Of a stretch of 64,000 nucleotides of DNA, positions 44,590 through 54,978 are shown one piece after another. Position numbers and translations under genes: made by a program. The stretch spans positions 23,316,549-23,380,548 of the forward strand of contig OX621234.1 in assembly GCA_951640165.1 (NCBI GenBank), given 5' to 3'. The stretch is from Pseudoips prasinana (Eukaryota > Arthropoda > Insecta > Lepidoptera > Nolidae). Every line of letters starts with the position of its first letter. The first letter of the stretch is position 1. The notes beneath the pieces were generated by a model, which saw only the letters and a list, made by a program, of their open reading frames with translations, was not told the DNA's origin and searched no databases.

Positions 44590-46205
44590 TGTAAAATAGC
44601 AAGTTATGTTTATTCTACTAATATTGTCTAAAATTAGAATTATCAAATCAACGTCAGCGCTAATAGGTCTTGTAACCGTTAATGATCTTAATCATTAAAA
44701 TTGTTCGCACTGTTGTCCAACATTGTAGTTATTCAGCCATTCGAAACTAATGTAAATGTTTCAAGTTACACAAATTACTATTATAAAATATAGTTATTTT
44801 TGTTATACAAACACAAGACGAATGACTGCAAAAACTTTATCAATAGTCGTAACGAGTTATAAAATTCCTTAAAAAAATATTAAAATTTTGACGTATTCTA
44901 CATTAATAAATGCCAATATAGATGCCACATTAATTTAATTGCATATTAGTGTATTGAATTCTACGCCACAGGTATAATTACTGTCATAAAACATTGGAGG
45001 TTGCATGCATTTAATATAACTATTATTGAATAGTAAAGAAACATTTGAATATATGAATAGGTAAAGGCGAATTGTAATCCAATTTTATGCTATAAAACCT
45101 TTTCACATCATGAGTTTGATTTGACACAAACTTTAACTTGACCTTAATAAATAACTTACAGATGCATCTACATTACTTTTAGAGATAATAATATGTACGA
45201 ATGGATAATTTAGACGAGTAATATGCACCGTAGTATACTAACAACTATCGCCTTTTTAATCTTACTTTCTCCTTGTCCACCAAACAGTTGCCTGGAAGAA
45301 ATCGCTACTAAGAGATAAAGAAGTTGTTTGTTTCTATATTTGTTTATATTTGAGATTGTGGAAGGCACTGTAAGTAAACGGTTTAACCACCGCAGTGTTC
45401 AGCACCCGCGTCCGGGTCGCGGCATTAGTATACATATTCGCTGCAGTTATAGTAAGCAAAAATTTTTGTTTTAGCATTTTAATAATACGCCCAGTTACGT
45501 CATATCCTGTAGTTTTATTGCATAAGTAATATCAATAAAATTCACACACCATTGTACGTAATAATATGAGAAATATTATTTGTTTTGTTTTTAAAATGTA
45601 TGTAAGAAACTATGATATTTTAGTAGTTCCCAAATAATGACAAATTGTATAGCGCGGCAAATACTTAGGATTCTAAAAAATAATTACTAGTAGGTAATTG
45701 AAACAATGGTAGTCATAACTAAAGAAGTATTTTAATTAATCGTTTTTTGTAAACTGTTTATATTCAAACAATGGTATCTTTTTATTGTTAAATTCGGCCA
45801 TGAACTGATATTATTACGTATGAATTAGGTAAAATAGAAACAGTACGTAGATACAAATTGATACTCTATCGTGGTTGCTATTAATTCATCTGCATACAAT
45901 CTTCGCAATTAAGTCAACCGGCCGACTTATTATATGTCTTGCAAATTATAGACAACCTTTCAATTGGAAATTGGTATTATGTATCGCTAAAAGAACAATC
46001 GTTGCGTAAATTTCGCTAATGCTTGGTTTCTTCAAAATACGTAATTATTCATATTGGCAGCATATTATATCGAACTGAGTGATGTAAACAAAACCAAGTC
46101 TTCTTGTATTCTGCTACAGAAACAAATAGGTTCCACTTTATTTAATCCACATTATCATTTGATTATTTTTTTTGTCTTATGTCGTATAGACGGTAATTAA
46201 TCTGG
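44590..46205. other. No gene recognised; small GC pocket at 45390-45450
   Basis: AT-rich DNA apart from CACCGCAGTGTTCAGCACCC and GCGTCCGGGTCGCGGC near 45390-45425. This could be a regulatory element or a decayed repeat. No other signal was found. Confidence 0.4.
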
Positions 46206-46211
46206 TGATGA

Positions 46212-46456
46212 TCAGGAGCTGTGTGGTGGACGGCAAATAATATCGCCACCCTATCTCATCCCGTAGATGTCGAACCTAGGGAATCTATCAGAGACCGGGA
46301 AGCAGCATCTCTCTGCCTACTATGACCATCATACTGAGATCGCTAACCCGTCTGCCAAGCGTGGCGATTATGACATGTCCCTCCAATGTAGGACATAACT
46401 CCAATGTGGAAACTCCTTTGTCCAGCAGTGGACGTCATTCAGCTGACATGATCATC
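46212..46456 (+). repeat. Family B repeat, near full length
   Basis: GCTGTGTGGTGGACGGCAAA, TCTCATCCCGTAGATGTCG, GCCAAGCGTGGCGATTATGA, then TCCTTTGTCCAGCAGTGGAC and TGACATGATCAT. The last 50 nt are the same as the family A LINE end. Confidence 0.75.
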
Positions 46457-46868
46457 CAATTAATCGCTTATTTTTTATTCATACTCTTCTTCTTCCTGGC
46501 GTTATCAAAACTTTTTCTCGAAAGAATAATCTCAATTTCATTTAATGGCCTGACCTGGAATTTAACTCCAGAACCTTTTCACCGGCTGATTGCCCTACTG
46601 GTAGAATAACAATTCAGTCATCTCAAAATACGCGGAATAAGTCGCAGGCTCACTAAATAACGAATAATACATAGGTACACAGTTGATGGTCAAGTCGTTC
46701 AAAACCATGTCAGTTTATCTGTGTCTAACGGTCACCCCTTTCCTAGTACTTGTTTTTAACACTTTAAATATCATGCATTGAATATCTGCGTGCAAAAAAT
46801 AAATCTTTGTACTGTCAAGTTTTTGAGATGTGTATTTTACGTGTTATATAGTAGTTATATGGAAATAT

Positions 46869-46958
46869 GTCAGTAAACGAGTCGAAAAAGGTCTGCAAGG
46901 ATCGTGACAAATGGTAGTCCGATGTATCTGCCTACCCCTCTGGGAAATCTATGTATGT
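46869..46958 (+). pseudogene. Terminal fragment of a LINE ORF2
   Basis: The plus frame reads KKVCKDRDKW, a stop, then SDVSAYPSGKSMY. This is the exact type of C-terminal end expected for the LINE whose decayed body is at 21655-22095. It is followed by short (TATG)/(TATA) repeats. Only about 30 codons are present. Confidence 0.65.
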
Positions 46959-47218
46959 ATATATGTACATATATATAGATATATGATTTTAGTCGTTTAA
47001 CGCGTTTGCAACAATTTGATGATGGATACGATAGAGCACTGAACTATAAACTTATTTTTATCTATATAAGTATTTATTTACAAAAGAAAAGTAGTGTAAT
47101 TATGTAGCATTTCGGTTATCTGTTTCATTAACATAGTAATGTAAGTTTAATTCGATTCTCGTTGTTTATATAGAACGGCACATAATATTTTACACTCTTA
47201 TTTAAAATAATTCCTTGA

Positions 47219-47842
47219 TCCGCCGCTTAACCATGTCTCAGCTAAACCCTGCTCAACCACTTAAACCCCGCTCAACTATTTCTTTATTTAAAAACCCTAC
47301 TTAAAGGTTTCTCAGCTAAGTAACGTCATTTTATTTTACACTGTCAACATTTCTGAGACTGGTATAGAGCTTGACCAAAATTAATCGACTAAATCGGATT
47401 ATGTATCAAAACTTTATGATTTTTGCTCTATGGTAGACATGGAATAATAGATTTATGATTGTAACAGTGCATTTTCAAGGACTATTGATTTTCTTCGGTG
47501 GATTTTGAAGTTTGTGATAAGATATCAACTGGAATTCAGTATTTATTTAAAAATTAAAACGGTTAGTAACTTCAATAAAACCTCCATTCACAAACAAACG
47601 TCAAACAAAACGTCAGCTGATGCAAATAAACTCCGCCATATTTGAGCAAGCTTTAAACCAGGGGCCGACGTGGTTTAAATTTTGACATGGCTCAACCGCG
47701 GGTCAAAGTTAAATCGTGTTTTTAAATGAAAAATTTGATAAACCATGGTTGAGCGGCCGGCTTAAATTTAAGTAGCGTTTTTAAATTAGACTGATAAGGT
47801 TTAGGTTTTTTTAAATTGGATGGGCGGCTAATATGGTTTAGA
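47219..47842. mobile_element. Foldback element built of GCTCAACC / TTAAACC modules
   Basis: The left end GATCCGCCGCTTAACCATGT resembles the reverse complement of the right end, ATGGGCGGCTAATATGG. Several inner blocks such as GCTCAACCAC, TTTAAAAACCCTACTTAAA and their complements (GGTTGAGCGG, TTTAAGTAGCGTTTTTAAA) recur in opposite orientation. It has no coding capacity. The middle (about 47340-47640) is not clearly paired and may be unrelated DNA or an insertion. Confidence 0.55.
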
Positions 47843-47844
47843 TT

Positions 47845-48840
47845 CTGTAGTCCAACGATAACACCCCAGGCACGGACAGCTTAACGTGCCCTCCAAAGTG
47901 CTGCCTTCCCCTCTAGTTGCTTTACCTCGCCGATCACTTACAGAGCAGTAAGTGCAACTGGCTTTGAGTGCCTCTGTTAATCTTTTTGAACTTGAACTGC
48001 TATAAAAGTATAAATAAACATGAATTCTTGGTAACTATAAATAATCGCGGAAAATATACGAGGGCATTTAGCAGAGGACATGATGATAGAAATATAGAGT
48101 TATTCTTTTGTTGATTAATTAAATAATTTACAGTGACGTCAAGCCACATAACTAACGGGAAAACGATTGTGCGAGAAACGATCGAAACGATTGCGTAGAT
48201 TAATTATGCCAATGACCAAATCTGCGTAAGCTAGACAAGGCTTCTCTTATCTGTGATCGCAAGTGGTATTGCAGTATTCACAACGACAATTGTGCTCTGG
48301 TATTAGCTCCCGTGAATTTGTAATAGGCAACAATTTTCACTTTGCATACATTTCGTGCACGTCCCAATGAGTGAGAGGCGTACGTTAATAAGACTTGGTT
48401 TCACCTGTGCAGAACCCTAAAATTAACTGTCGCTCTTGCTTACCTTGTCTGAGTTTAGTCAAAGACAGGTTTTCAGGTAACCGTGTCAGAACAATGAAGT
48501 TTTGACCCGATACCTGTAACTTCTACAAATATTGTTTTAAAATTTATTCACTTATTATACAGAATTACCTCGAACGCTTAAGATTTTAATAATTTTAATA
48601 ATTTTCGCGACTTATTATTACAGCGTTATTGAATGTCCTTGTTAAATTGACGTAACGACATCGCGTTTCCGCTTGCCATATCGCCATACCATGGAATTAG
48701 TGACATACTATTTTAACCCCATCTCTAAAAATTATATTAAATATTACAATTTGTATATTTTTTAGTTTTGTATTGTTTCTTACAGTAAAGAGTTTATTTG
48801 TCAATGTATCTATCTATAGGCTAGAGTTCTCCTTTTATAT
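47845..48840. other. No gene recognised
   Basis: The segment 48120-48480 is less AT-rich and free of known repeats, with GTGACGTCA at 48133 and CTTATCTGTGATCGC at 48247. It could be regulatory but nothing here proves that. Confidence 0.35.
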
Positions 48841-48841
48841 T

Positions 48842-49122
48842 TGACTAGCTGTGCCCGCGACTTCGTTCGCGGGTTAATTAGTTTGTTGTGTTTTTTTTTC
48901 TAAAATAAATGATTTTTTCTAAAATAAAAGTAGCCTAAGTTACTCCTTATTACATCAGCTACCTGCCAATAATAGTCCCGTAAAAATCGGTCCAGCCATT
49001 TCAGAGATTAGCCGGAACAAACAGACAGACAGACAGACAAAAATTGTAAAAAAAAATATGTAGAAAAATACGGTTATTTCAATATTACAAACAGATACTC
49101 CAATTTTATTTATTTGTATAGA
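48842..49122 (+). repeat. Family C repeat, long subtype
   Basis: GACTAGCTGTGCCCGCGACT to TTTATTTATTTGTATAGATA. It has (ACAG)n at 49020-49038 and is closely similar to the copy at 30940-31267 in opposite orientation. Confidence 0.85.
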
Positions 49123-49264
49123 TAATTTAATATCTGTGTCTGGATAGATCAACTTTACGTATAAAAATTCTTTCCAGGCATAGTAAAAAAACTGGTAATT
49201 TAGAAGTCCCTCGTGTGCTGTTGACCATATATCATTATATCTGAAGAGAATTACCAAAATACAA

Positions 49265-49380
49265 TCATCATCATCATATCAGTCGAAATAAAGGCCTCCC
49301 CAAAGATCTTCGCAATTGCCGGTCTTGCGCCATCCGCATCCAGCGATTTCTAGCGCCCTCACAAGATCGGTCCATAAAAA
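49265..49380 (-). repeat. Family A LINE ORF2 C-terminal fragment
   Basis: The minus strand reads DRSCEGARNRWMRMAQDRQL and RRSLG before the stop and (GAT)n tail. It is the same C-terminal peptide as at 14007-14127 and its frame is still open over this length. Confidence 0.75.
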
Positions 49381-49519
49381 TACAATGTTTTGAGTGTATA
49401 AACACAATTATAGCAAACAACGGTTTAGATAATCTATATACATATAATAAAATTGTAGGAAAGTCAAAACTGTACATTGAATATTTTTTTTAAATATACT
49501 TGGGGAGTGATCTACAATC

Positions 49520-49695
49520 GATATCGAAGCCAAAAATGTAGTTTTTAGATATTTTGTCTGTGTGTCTGTTTGTCTGTAGTATGTGCGGGCTAAACTCAAA
49601 AAGTACTTACTGCATGGATATTAACTAGGAGGTCGGGTCAACATATAGGCTACATATTATCACGCTATCACCTTATCGCGGGGCACAGCTATATA
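49520..49695 (-). repeat. Family C-like repeat, minus orientation
   Basis: The right end TTATCGCGGGGCACAGCTAT is the family C GC-rich end, and TTTGTCTGTGTGTCTGTTTG is near the left. The middle is diverged from the other copies. Confidence 0.6.
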
Positions 49696-49699
49696 AATG

Positions 49700-50850
49700 T
49701 AATTGTAAAACAATAGCTTGAAATGCTATTTCGTCAGTTTTCGGGATATTAACTTAATGTACTATTGTGTTTCGTTATACAAGTGTCGCGGCGCTCGACT
49801 TGAAAATTGAGTTTAGTTCAGACTAATTTTGTAAACACCATTTTATTGTAATTTTTAAACATATTTACAGGAACCTGATATTAAAAAAATATTGTTCATT
49901 TATGATTAAATATGATTAAAGATATTATTACATTAGTATACAGCATGTTATATATTATAGCATGGCTGAAATTAATCGGGACAATACGATAAATGGTGGG
50001 TGCAATCTATATAATTTCTAACAAGATTATTAGTTTCAGGGACAATAGTTAGAATTAGAAATTAAAAGCCGACCCTAACAATCTCTAAGTGTCTGTACAG
50101 AAATTAACCGGTTATCCCAATTATCACCGAATAATATTTAAATTTGTTCTTGACCGGGATATTGGGATACAGTTAAATAATTAGTTGGAATCTAACATAA
50201 TCTGAACTATGTTTAACATTAATAAAGTAAGTAAAGAGATGAGTTTTTAGCGGGTCATTTCAAGCTAGTGCGATAACTATGAACAAATATTGGGTCATTC
50301 ATTTGCACAGACGTTCTAATCATTACCGTCTACCATGAAACGTAGTAGACAAACTAAATATATTGTCACTGTGACCCATTTTACTTCTTTCTGTGTCAAT
50401 CAAACGTATGTAACGTGCAAAATAGTAATTATGGGGGCATAAAAAATACCATAGGGTTAAGGGCCACGTTTTAAAATAAATTAAAATTGTATATCGGCGT
50501 GTAAATAAACATTATTTCATCGTAAAATGTTCCCAATAAAGTAACTTGTCTGTGATAATGTTAGAAAGTCTACAGTGCTCCTTTTAACTATAAAATATAA
50601 ACAAACAAAGACTGCGATCCAACATAAAATAAAAGTGTCACGGAAACCTTAATAACTCAACATAATATCTAATAATATGCGTAAATACAGTGCAAAAACA
50701 TTACATAATAAACAATAAAACGATTAAAAACAAAAAAATAAAGTGAAGTGTACAGTGTTATTCTATGCTACATACAAATTTTACGCATGACTCATAATAA
50801 CGAAGAAGTTTATTTAAAATCTGTTATACTAATGAACCAAAGAAGAATTT
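49700..50850. other. No gene; A-rich part may belong to the LINE 5' UTR
   Basis: From about 50570 the plus strand becomes A-rich like the LINE coding strand, so the element's 5' end could lie in this stretch. I could not fix a boundary or a target duplication. Confidence 0.35.
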
Positions 50851-50873
50851 CACACGCAATAGATAACAGTTGA

Positions 50874-50936
50874 TAGCCTAGCGGTCAAGACGACACCTCA
50901 ACGTAACGCCACCGCATGTTCAGAGTTCGAGTCTCA
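50874..50936 (+). promoter_or_regulatory. tRNA-like A and B boxes in the LINE 5' region
   Basis: TAGCCTAGCGGTC at 50874-50886 resembles an A box, and GAGTTCGAGTCTC at 50923-50935 resembles a B box, at tRNA-like spacing. No good cloverleaf is obvious to the eye. This may be part of the LINE, or a SINE head lying immediately upstream of a truncated LINE. Confidence 0.5.
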
Positions 50937-50982
50937 CTGGTGACAAACGCTTTTTGTGCATATTTCTATTCAATTTACCAGT

Positions 50983-51279
50983 ATGGAAAACGATAATATA
51001 ACGTTTAGAAAGCTACAAAGGTCAAATGTGCTATCTGAATCTATGAATTCATTATTTGACTCCACAGCAATGAGCTTACCAAACATATCATTACACGACA
51101 ATGAAGTAGTAAACGAGTTAAAAGAACAAATTATTAAACTAAACACTGACCTACAAAGTGCTAATAAGGAGATAGATACCTTACTGTTTGATAATATGCG
51201 ACTTAAATCTGACTTACAAAAATCAAATAGAGTAATTGACTGTACAAAAAAATCGGGTCAGATACAAATAGTCGACTGA
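50983..51279 (+). CDS. LINE ORF1, N-terminal part (coiled coil)
   Basis: The first ATG of the frame is at 50983 in a reasonable context (CCAGTATGG). The product is 98 residues with a clear heptad-like stretch from about residue 42: VVNELKEQIIKLNTDLQSAN followed by KEIDTLLFDNMRLKSDLQ. ORF1 coiled coils of LINEs mediate self-association on element RNA. The frame ends at 51277-51279. Just before that lies a run of seven A at 51246-51252, after which a different frame continues as the SGNH-like part. The simplest reading is a one-base indel in the run that split ORF1; a programmed shift is less likely but not excluded by sequence. Confidence 0.8.
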   Translation: MENDNITFRKLQRSNVLSESMNSLFDSTAMSLPNISLHDNEVVNELKEQIIKLNTDLQSANKEIDTLLFDNMRLKSDLQKSNRVIDCTKKSGQIQIVD

Positions 51280-51290
51280 CACCACGCTCA

Positions 51291-52139
51291 ATGCAAAAAT
51301 GTAAAATAAAAGCACGAAGACTAAGTCTTAGTACAGTATCTACGCCATTACGAAATCACTATTCCAATGAATTAGAAATGATACAAAATCATAGCGAAAT
51401 TCAAGATATCCAGCCGTTTAGTGATTGCCACGACACCTCGTTTCATGTTGATCAGTTAAAACTAAATACTACTCACAAAGTCCCCTCAAAAACTACAGAA
51501 GCTAAGAGAAAAATAATCATTCTGGCGGACCAACAAGGACGTAATCTTCAAAAATCTCTGCAATCCCTGGTTGGTCATAAGTTTATAGTAAAATGCTATA
51601 GCAAATCTGGTGCAAGGATAAATGAAGTATTGAATTCAATGGGAGAAGAAATCCAGACCTTAAATGAAAATGACTTCATTTTAATATTAGGAGGTATAAA
51701 TGATTGTAGCCCCTTTGAGTTACAATCTACGCTGAATAGCTTTTTTATAAACTGCAACAATCGTATTAATATTTTTGTAAGCGAAGTACCATATAATAAA
51801 ACATTAAATGAGATAAAACTAAATAACGAATTAAGATTTATATGCAGTAACTATAGTAATGTAACATTTATCGATTTCAATTATATGACCTACTTACCAA
51901 ATATATCCTATGTGCCGAAATTTATCAGTCGCCATGTATTAAAAGAAATTATAAGCATTGACTATAGAACTAAGTTTAAAAACTATAACGACAAGTTACA
52001 ATTACAGAATAAGAGCTCACAAAATATGATAGATCAATGTACACAGACTGATACAATTCGTTTACATAAAGAAGTAGCCAATCAAAAACAAAGCGATGTA
52101 AATGAATGTACTTCATCGGAGCCTCTTTTTCGTGTATGA
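51291..52139 (+). CDS. LINE ORF1, C-terminal part (SGNH-hydrolase-like domain)
   Basis: The first Met of this frame is at 51291, but the frame is open upstream to at least 51240, so the natural product probably begins in the coiled-coil part. Residues 75-84 read IIILADQQGR, at the place of the esterase block I (usually GDS), and residues 133-138 read LGGIND, the block III GxND. Alignment by eye puts Gln where the catalytic Ser should be. Esterase-like ORF1 domains are known in CR1-type LINEs; their function in retrotransposition is not settled. The end overlaps the start of ORF2 by 38 nt in another frame. Confidence 0.75.
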   Translation: MQKCKIKARRLSLSTVSTPLRNHYSNELEMIQNHSEIQDIQPFSDCHDTSFHVDQLKLNTTHKVPSKTTEAKRKIIILADQQGRNLQKSLQSLVGHKFIVKCYSKSGARINEVLNSMGEEIQTLNENDFILILGGINDCSPFELQSTLNSFFINCNNRINIFVSEVPYNKTLNEIKLNNELRFICSNYSNVTFIDFNYMTYLPNISYVPKFISRHVLKEIISIDYRTKFKNYNDKLQLQNKSSQNMIDQCTQTDTIRLHKEVANQKQSDVNECTSSEPLFRV

Positions 52140-54420
52140 CCGTTTATTTATACTACACCAAAATATAAATGGGCTTTTGAGTAAATCGGGTATGTTTACA
52201 GTCTCATTAGATGATCTAAGCAACAAAGGTACAAATATTGACATCCTCTGTTTTTGCGAACACAATATGATAATGTCAGATGTGACTCAATTGTATTTGC
52301 CTAATTACACACTAGCCACGTGTTATGCAAGAAAGTCAAGACACGGTGGCACATGCATAATGGTAAGAAATGGTCTAAAATTTAAGCCAATTAATAATAT
52401 AAGGACATATAGCGTACCCAACGTAATTGAATGCTGTGGTATAACGTTAACCGAGCATAGTATAACAGTTATATGCATTTATAGAGTCCCACAAAATAAA
52501 GATGTCAGTAATAAATTCGAATTATTCTTAAGCTCTTTGGATAAAGTAGTTAATTCAATTGTATTTAAAAACAACAATAAGTGTATCATCTGTGGAGACT
52601 TTAATATAGACATTTTGAAAAAAACTACATACTCGCAACGATTTAAGTATTTCCTTGATGGCTTTAATTTGAAGTGCGCAATACATTTGCCAACTCGTCT
52701 GAGTAGTGGAACCTGCATCGATAACATAATACATAACATTCGAGGTTGTAAAAGCGAAATATTAGAATTAGCAATATCAGACCACACTGCACAATTGTTA
52801 AAATGCCCAGGCAAAAAGACATGTAGATATAATTACTGGTATTTATTAAAAAGGGACTTTTGTTACGAAAATATAAATAAATTCATTGACTGCATTAAAA
52901 ATATAAGTTTCTCAGAAATATATGATGAAAAGGACCCAAATATAGCTTTCAATAATTTTCACGAACTATTTTCTCTTTTCTATAACTTAAGCTTCCCTAT
53001 TTTGAAATTTAGAGTAACTTCATACAAAAAGCCTAAATGGATAAGCCGTGGTATTAAAGCTTGTGCTAAAAGAAAACGTATATTGTTGTGGAAACATAGA
53101 ATGCACCCAACTAAACAAAATAGAAACAATTTTAGGGCCCTTTCCAGCCGACTTAAAAAAATAATCCAGTTTACACAAAAAATACAAAATAACAAATTAA
53201 TTCAGTCAGCTAGAAATAAGTGTAAAGCCACTTGGAAAATAATCAACACTAATAAAACCCACTATCCTACGGCAGGTATAGAACGAATAAATTGTAATAA
53301 TGAAACATTGACAAATGCAAAAGCAATTGCACACGCTTTTAATAATTTTTTTGCCAACCAAGTACAACCTGGACATGCAATAAATAATCATACACGTGTT
53401 CACTACAACAGATCATCATCAATGTTTATGAAACCGACAATCCCGCAAGATATACACCAAATTATAATGAAGTTAAAAAATACAGCCAGCACAGGTTATG
53501 ACGACATTTGCACAAAAATAGTAAAAAAAGTTTCAGTACTTATTGCTCCTGTTCTAAGCCACTTAATTAATAATTGCATTTTTAGAGGTGTTTTTCCTGA
53601 AAAACTAAAAGTATCAATAATAAAACCTGTATTCAAAACAGGTGATATAGAAAATATGACATGTTATAGACCCATTGCACTACTATCGATATTCTCTAAG
53701 ATCATCGAAAAAGTCATGTCTAATAATCTGAATGAATACTTTGAAAAATATGCTATATTCACAGACAAACAAAAAGGTTTCAGAAAAGACAGATCTATTA
53801 ACGTTGCTATTTATGATTTCTTAGAACTGATTTATAGTAGAGTTGATAAAAGACAACCTGTACAGGCTCTCTATATGGATATGACGAAAGCGTTCGACTA
53901 TGTTGACCATAAAACACTGATAGGCAAATTAAACGTATATGGTATAAGAGGAAATGTATCTAGTTTATTTGAGTCTTATTTAATGAATAGAAAACAAATT
54001 ACAGTCATCAAGAAACTCTGCAGTAAATCCAAAACAGAAAAATCTTATAAATCTGATACTAAAACATTAAAGTATGGAGTGCCACAAGGGAGTACACTCG
54101 GCCCTTTGTTATTCATAATTTACATAAATGACTTTCCGTCAGCAACACAATTTCCAATGATTATGTTTGCTGACGACAGTACAGTGGTGTTTGACAGGGT
54201 TGAGTCTGATACAGTTCAGTCAGCGATAAATCAGAATATCGCTTGCCTAGTTGCTTGGCTGCAGGCAAATAATTTAAAAATTTACTTAGATAAGACTAAA
54301 ATAATGAACTTTGGACAAAGGAGAAATAAAAATTCAGACTTAGTTGTAGAATATAATAACAAAAAAATTCTAGAGACAGAGGTAACAAAATTTCTTGGAG
54401 TACACATAGAAAGTAATTAA
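52102..54420 (+). CDS. LINE ORF2: AP-like endonuclease + reverse transcriptase
   Basis: ORF2 nicks target DNA and reverse-transcribes element RNA at the nick. Starting at ATG 52102, the endonuclease has QNING (residues 20-24), the acidic E53 in CFCEHN, GDFN (165-168) and SDH (226-228). The RT has FKTGDIENMTCYRPIALL (511-528), QKGFRKDRS (557-565), motif A LYMDMTKAFDYVDH with D593, motif B GVPQGSTLGP (659-668) and motif C FADD (689-692). All catalytic residues I can check are present. The frame is stopped by TAA at 54418-54420 just after GVHIESN, and continues in the same frame beyond. It is 772 residues to the stop, about 958 for the whole reading. Confidence 0.93.
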   Translation: MNVLHRSLFFVYDRLFILHQNINGLLSKSGMFTVSLDDLSNKGTNIDILCFCEHNMIMSDVTQLYLPNYTLATCYARKSRHGGTCIMVRNGLKFKPINNIRTYSVPNVIECCGITLTEHSITVICIYRVPQNKDVSNKFELFLSSLDKVVNSIVFKNNNKCIICGDFNIDILKKTTYSQRFKYFLDGFNLKCAIHLPTRLSSGTCIDNIIHNIRGCKSEILELAISDHTAQLLKCPGKKTCRYNYWYLLKRDFCYENINKFIDCIKNISFSEIYDEKDPNIAFNNFHELFSLFYNLSFPILKFRVTSYKKPKWISRGIKACAKRKRILLWKHRMHPTKQNRNNFRALSSRLKKIIQFTQKIQNNKLIQSARNKCKATWKIINTNKTHYPTAGIERINCNNETLTNAKAIAHAFNNFFANQVQPGHAINNHTRVHYNRSSSMFMKPTIPQDIHQIIMKLKNTASTGYDDICTKIVKKVSVLIAPVLSHLINNCIFRGVFPEKLKVSIIKPVFKTGDIENMTCYRPIALLSIFSKIIEKVMSNNLNEYFEKYAIFTDKQKGFRKDRSINVAIYDFLELIYSRVDKRQPVQALYMDMTKAFDYVDHKTLIGKLNVYGIRGNVSSLFESYLMNRKQITVIKKLCSKSKTEKSYKSDTKTLKYGVPQGSTLGPLLFIIYINDFPSATQFPMIMFADDSTVVFDRVESDTVQSAINQNIACLVAWLQANNLKIYLDKTKIMNFGQRRNKNSDLVVEYNNKKILETEVTKFLGVHIESN

Positions 54421-54978
54421 AAATGGGATACTCAAATTGAAAAAGTGTGCAGTAAATTAAATCAGTATGCTTATTCATTGTATATGCTAAGCAAAAATGT
54501 TAATGAAGCTGCTGTTCTTACGGCATATCACGGGCTAGTTGCGTCCACTCTAAGGTATGGTATTTTATTTTGGGGTAACGCAACGGGTAAAGAATGGGTA
54601 TTTAAGGCCCAGAAACGTTGCATTAGAGCAATATGCAAATTAAGTACTACTGACACATGTAAACCACATTTTGTGAAACTCAAACTGTTAACTATGCCTT
54701 CTTTGTACTTATTTGAAGTTGCTATGTTTGTAAAGCATAACTGGTCCAGATTCTCGTCAGTAGCCAGTATTCGCAGGTCTGAGAAGTTACACTTGATCCC
54801 CGCCAAAACAACGCTGTATCATAAAAGTATTTTTGTAATGGGACCAAAAATCTATAATAAATTACCATCGTTTTTGCGTACTATAGAAACTGTAAAAATA
54901 TTCAAAAATAAATTACAACTATTTCTGGTTGAAAAGGCATATTATTCTCTTGACGAATTCTTTAATGACAAATTGTAA
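54421..54978 (+). pseudogene. LINE ORF2 C-terminal continuation after a nonsense codon
   Basis: It is in the same frame as 52102-54420 and separated only by the TAA. It begins KWDTQIEKVCSKLNQYAYSL and has the conserved post-RT blocks TLRYGILFWGNATG, FKAQKRCIRAICKL and IYNKLPSFLRTIETVKIFKN, ending EKAYYSLDEFFNDKL at a natural stop. These correspond to the tails seen at 2290-2755 and 18444-18800. There is no independent start, so this part is not made unless the stop is read through. A single base change is enough to explain the stop. Confidence 0.88.

Noticed and set aside
45390..45450. Second promoter or exon in a GC pocket
   Set aside because: Too short, with no initiator/TATA pair at proper spacing and no splice donor.
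52479..53403. Minus-strand ORFs inside the LINE
   Set aside because: They are shadows of ORF2, which carries the conserved motifs on the plus strand.
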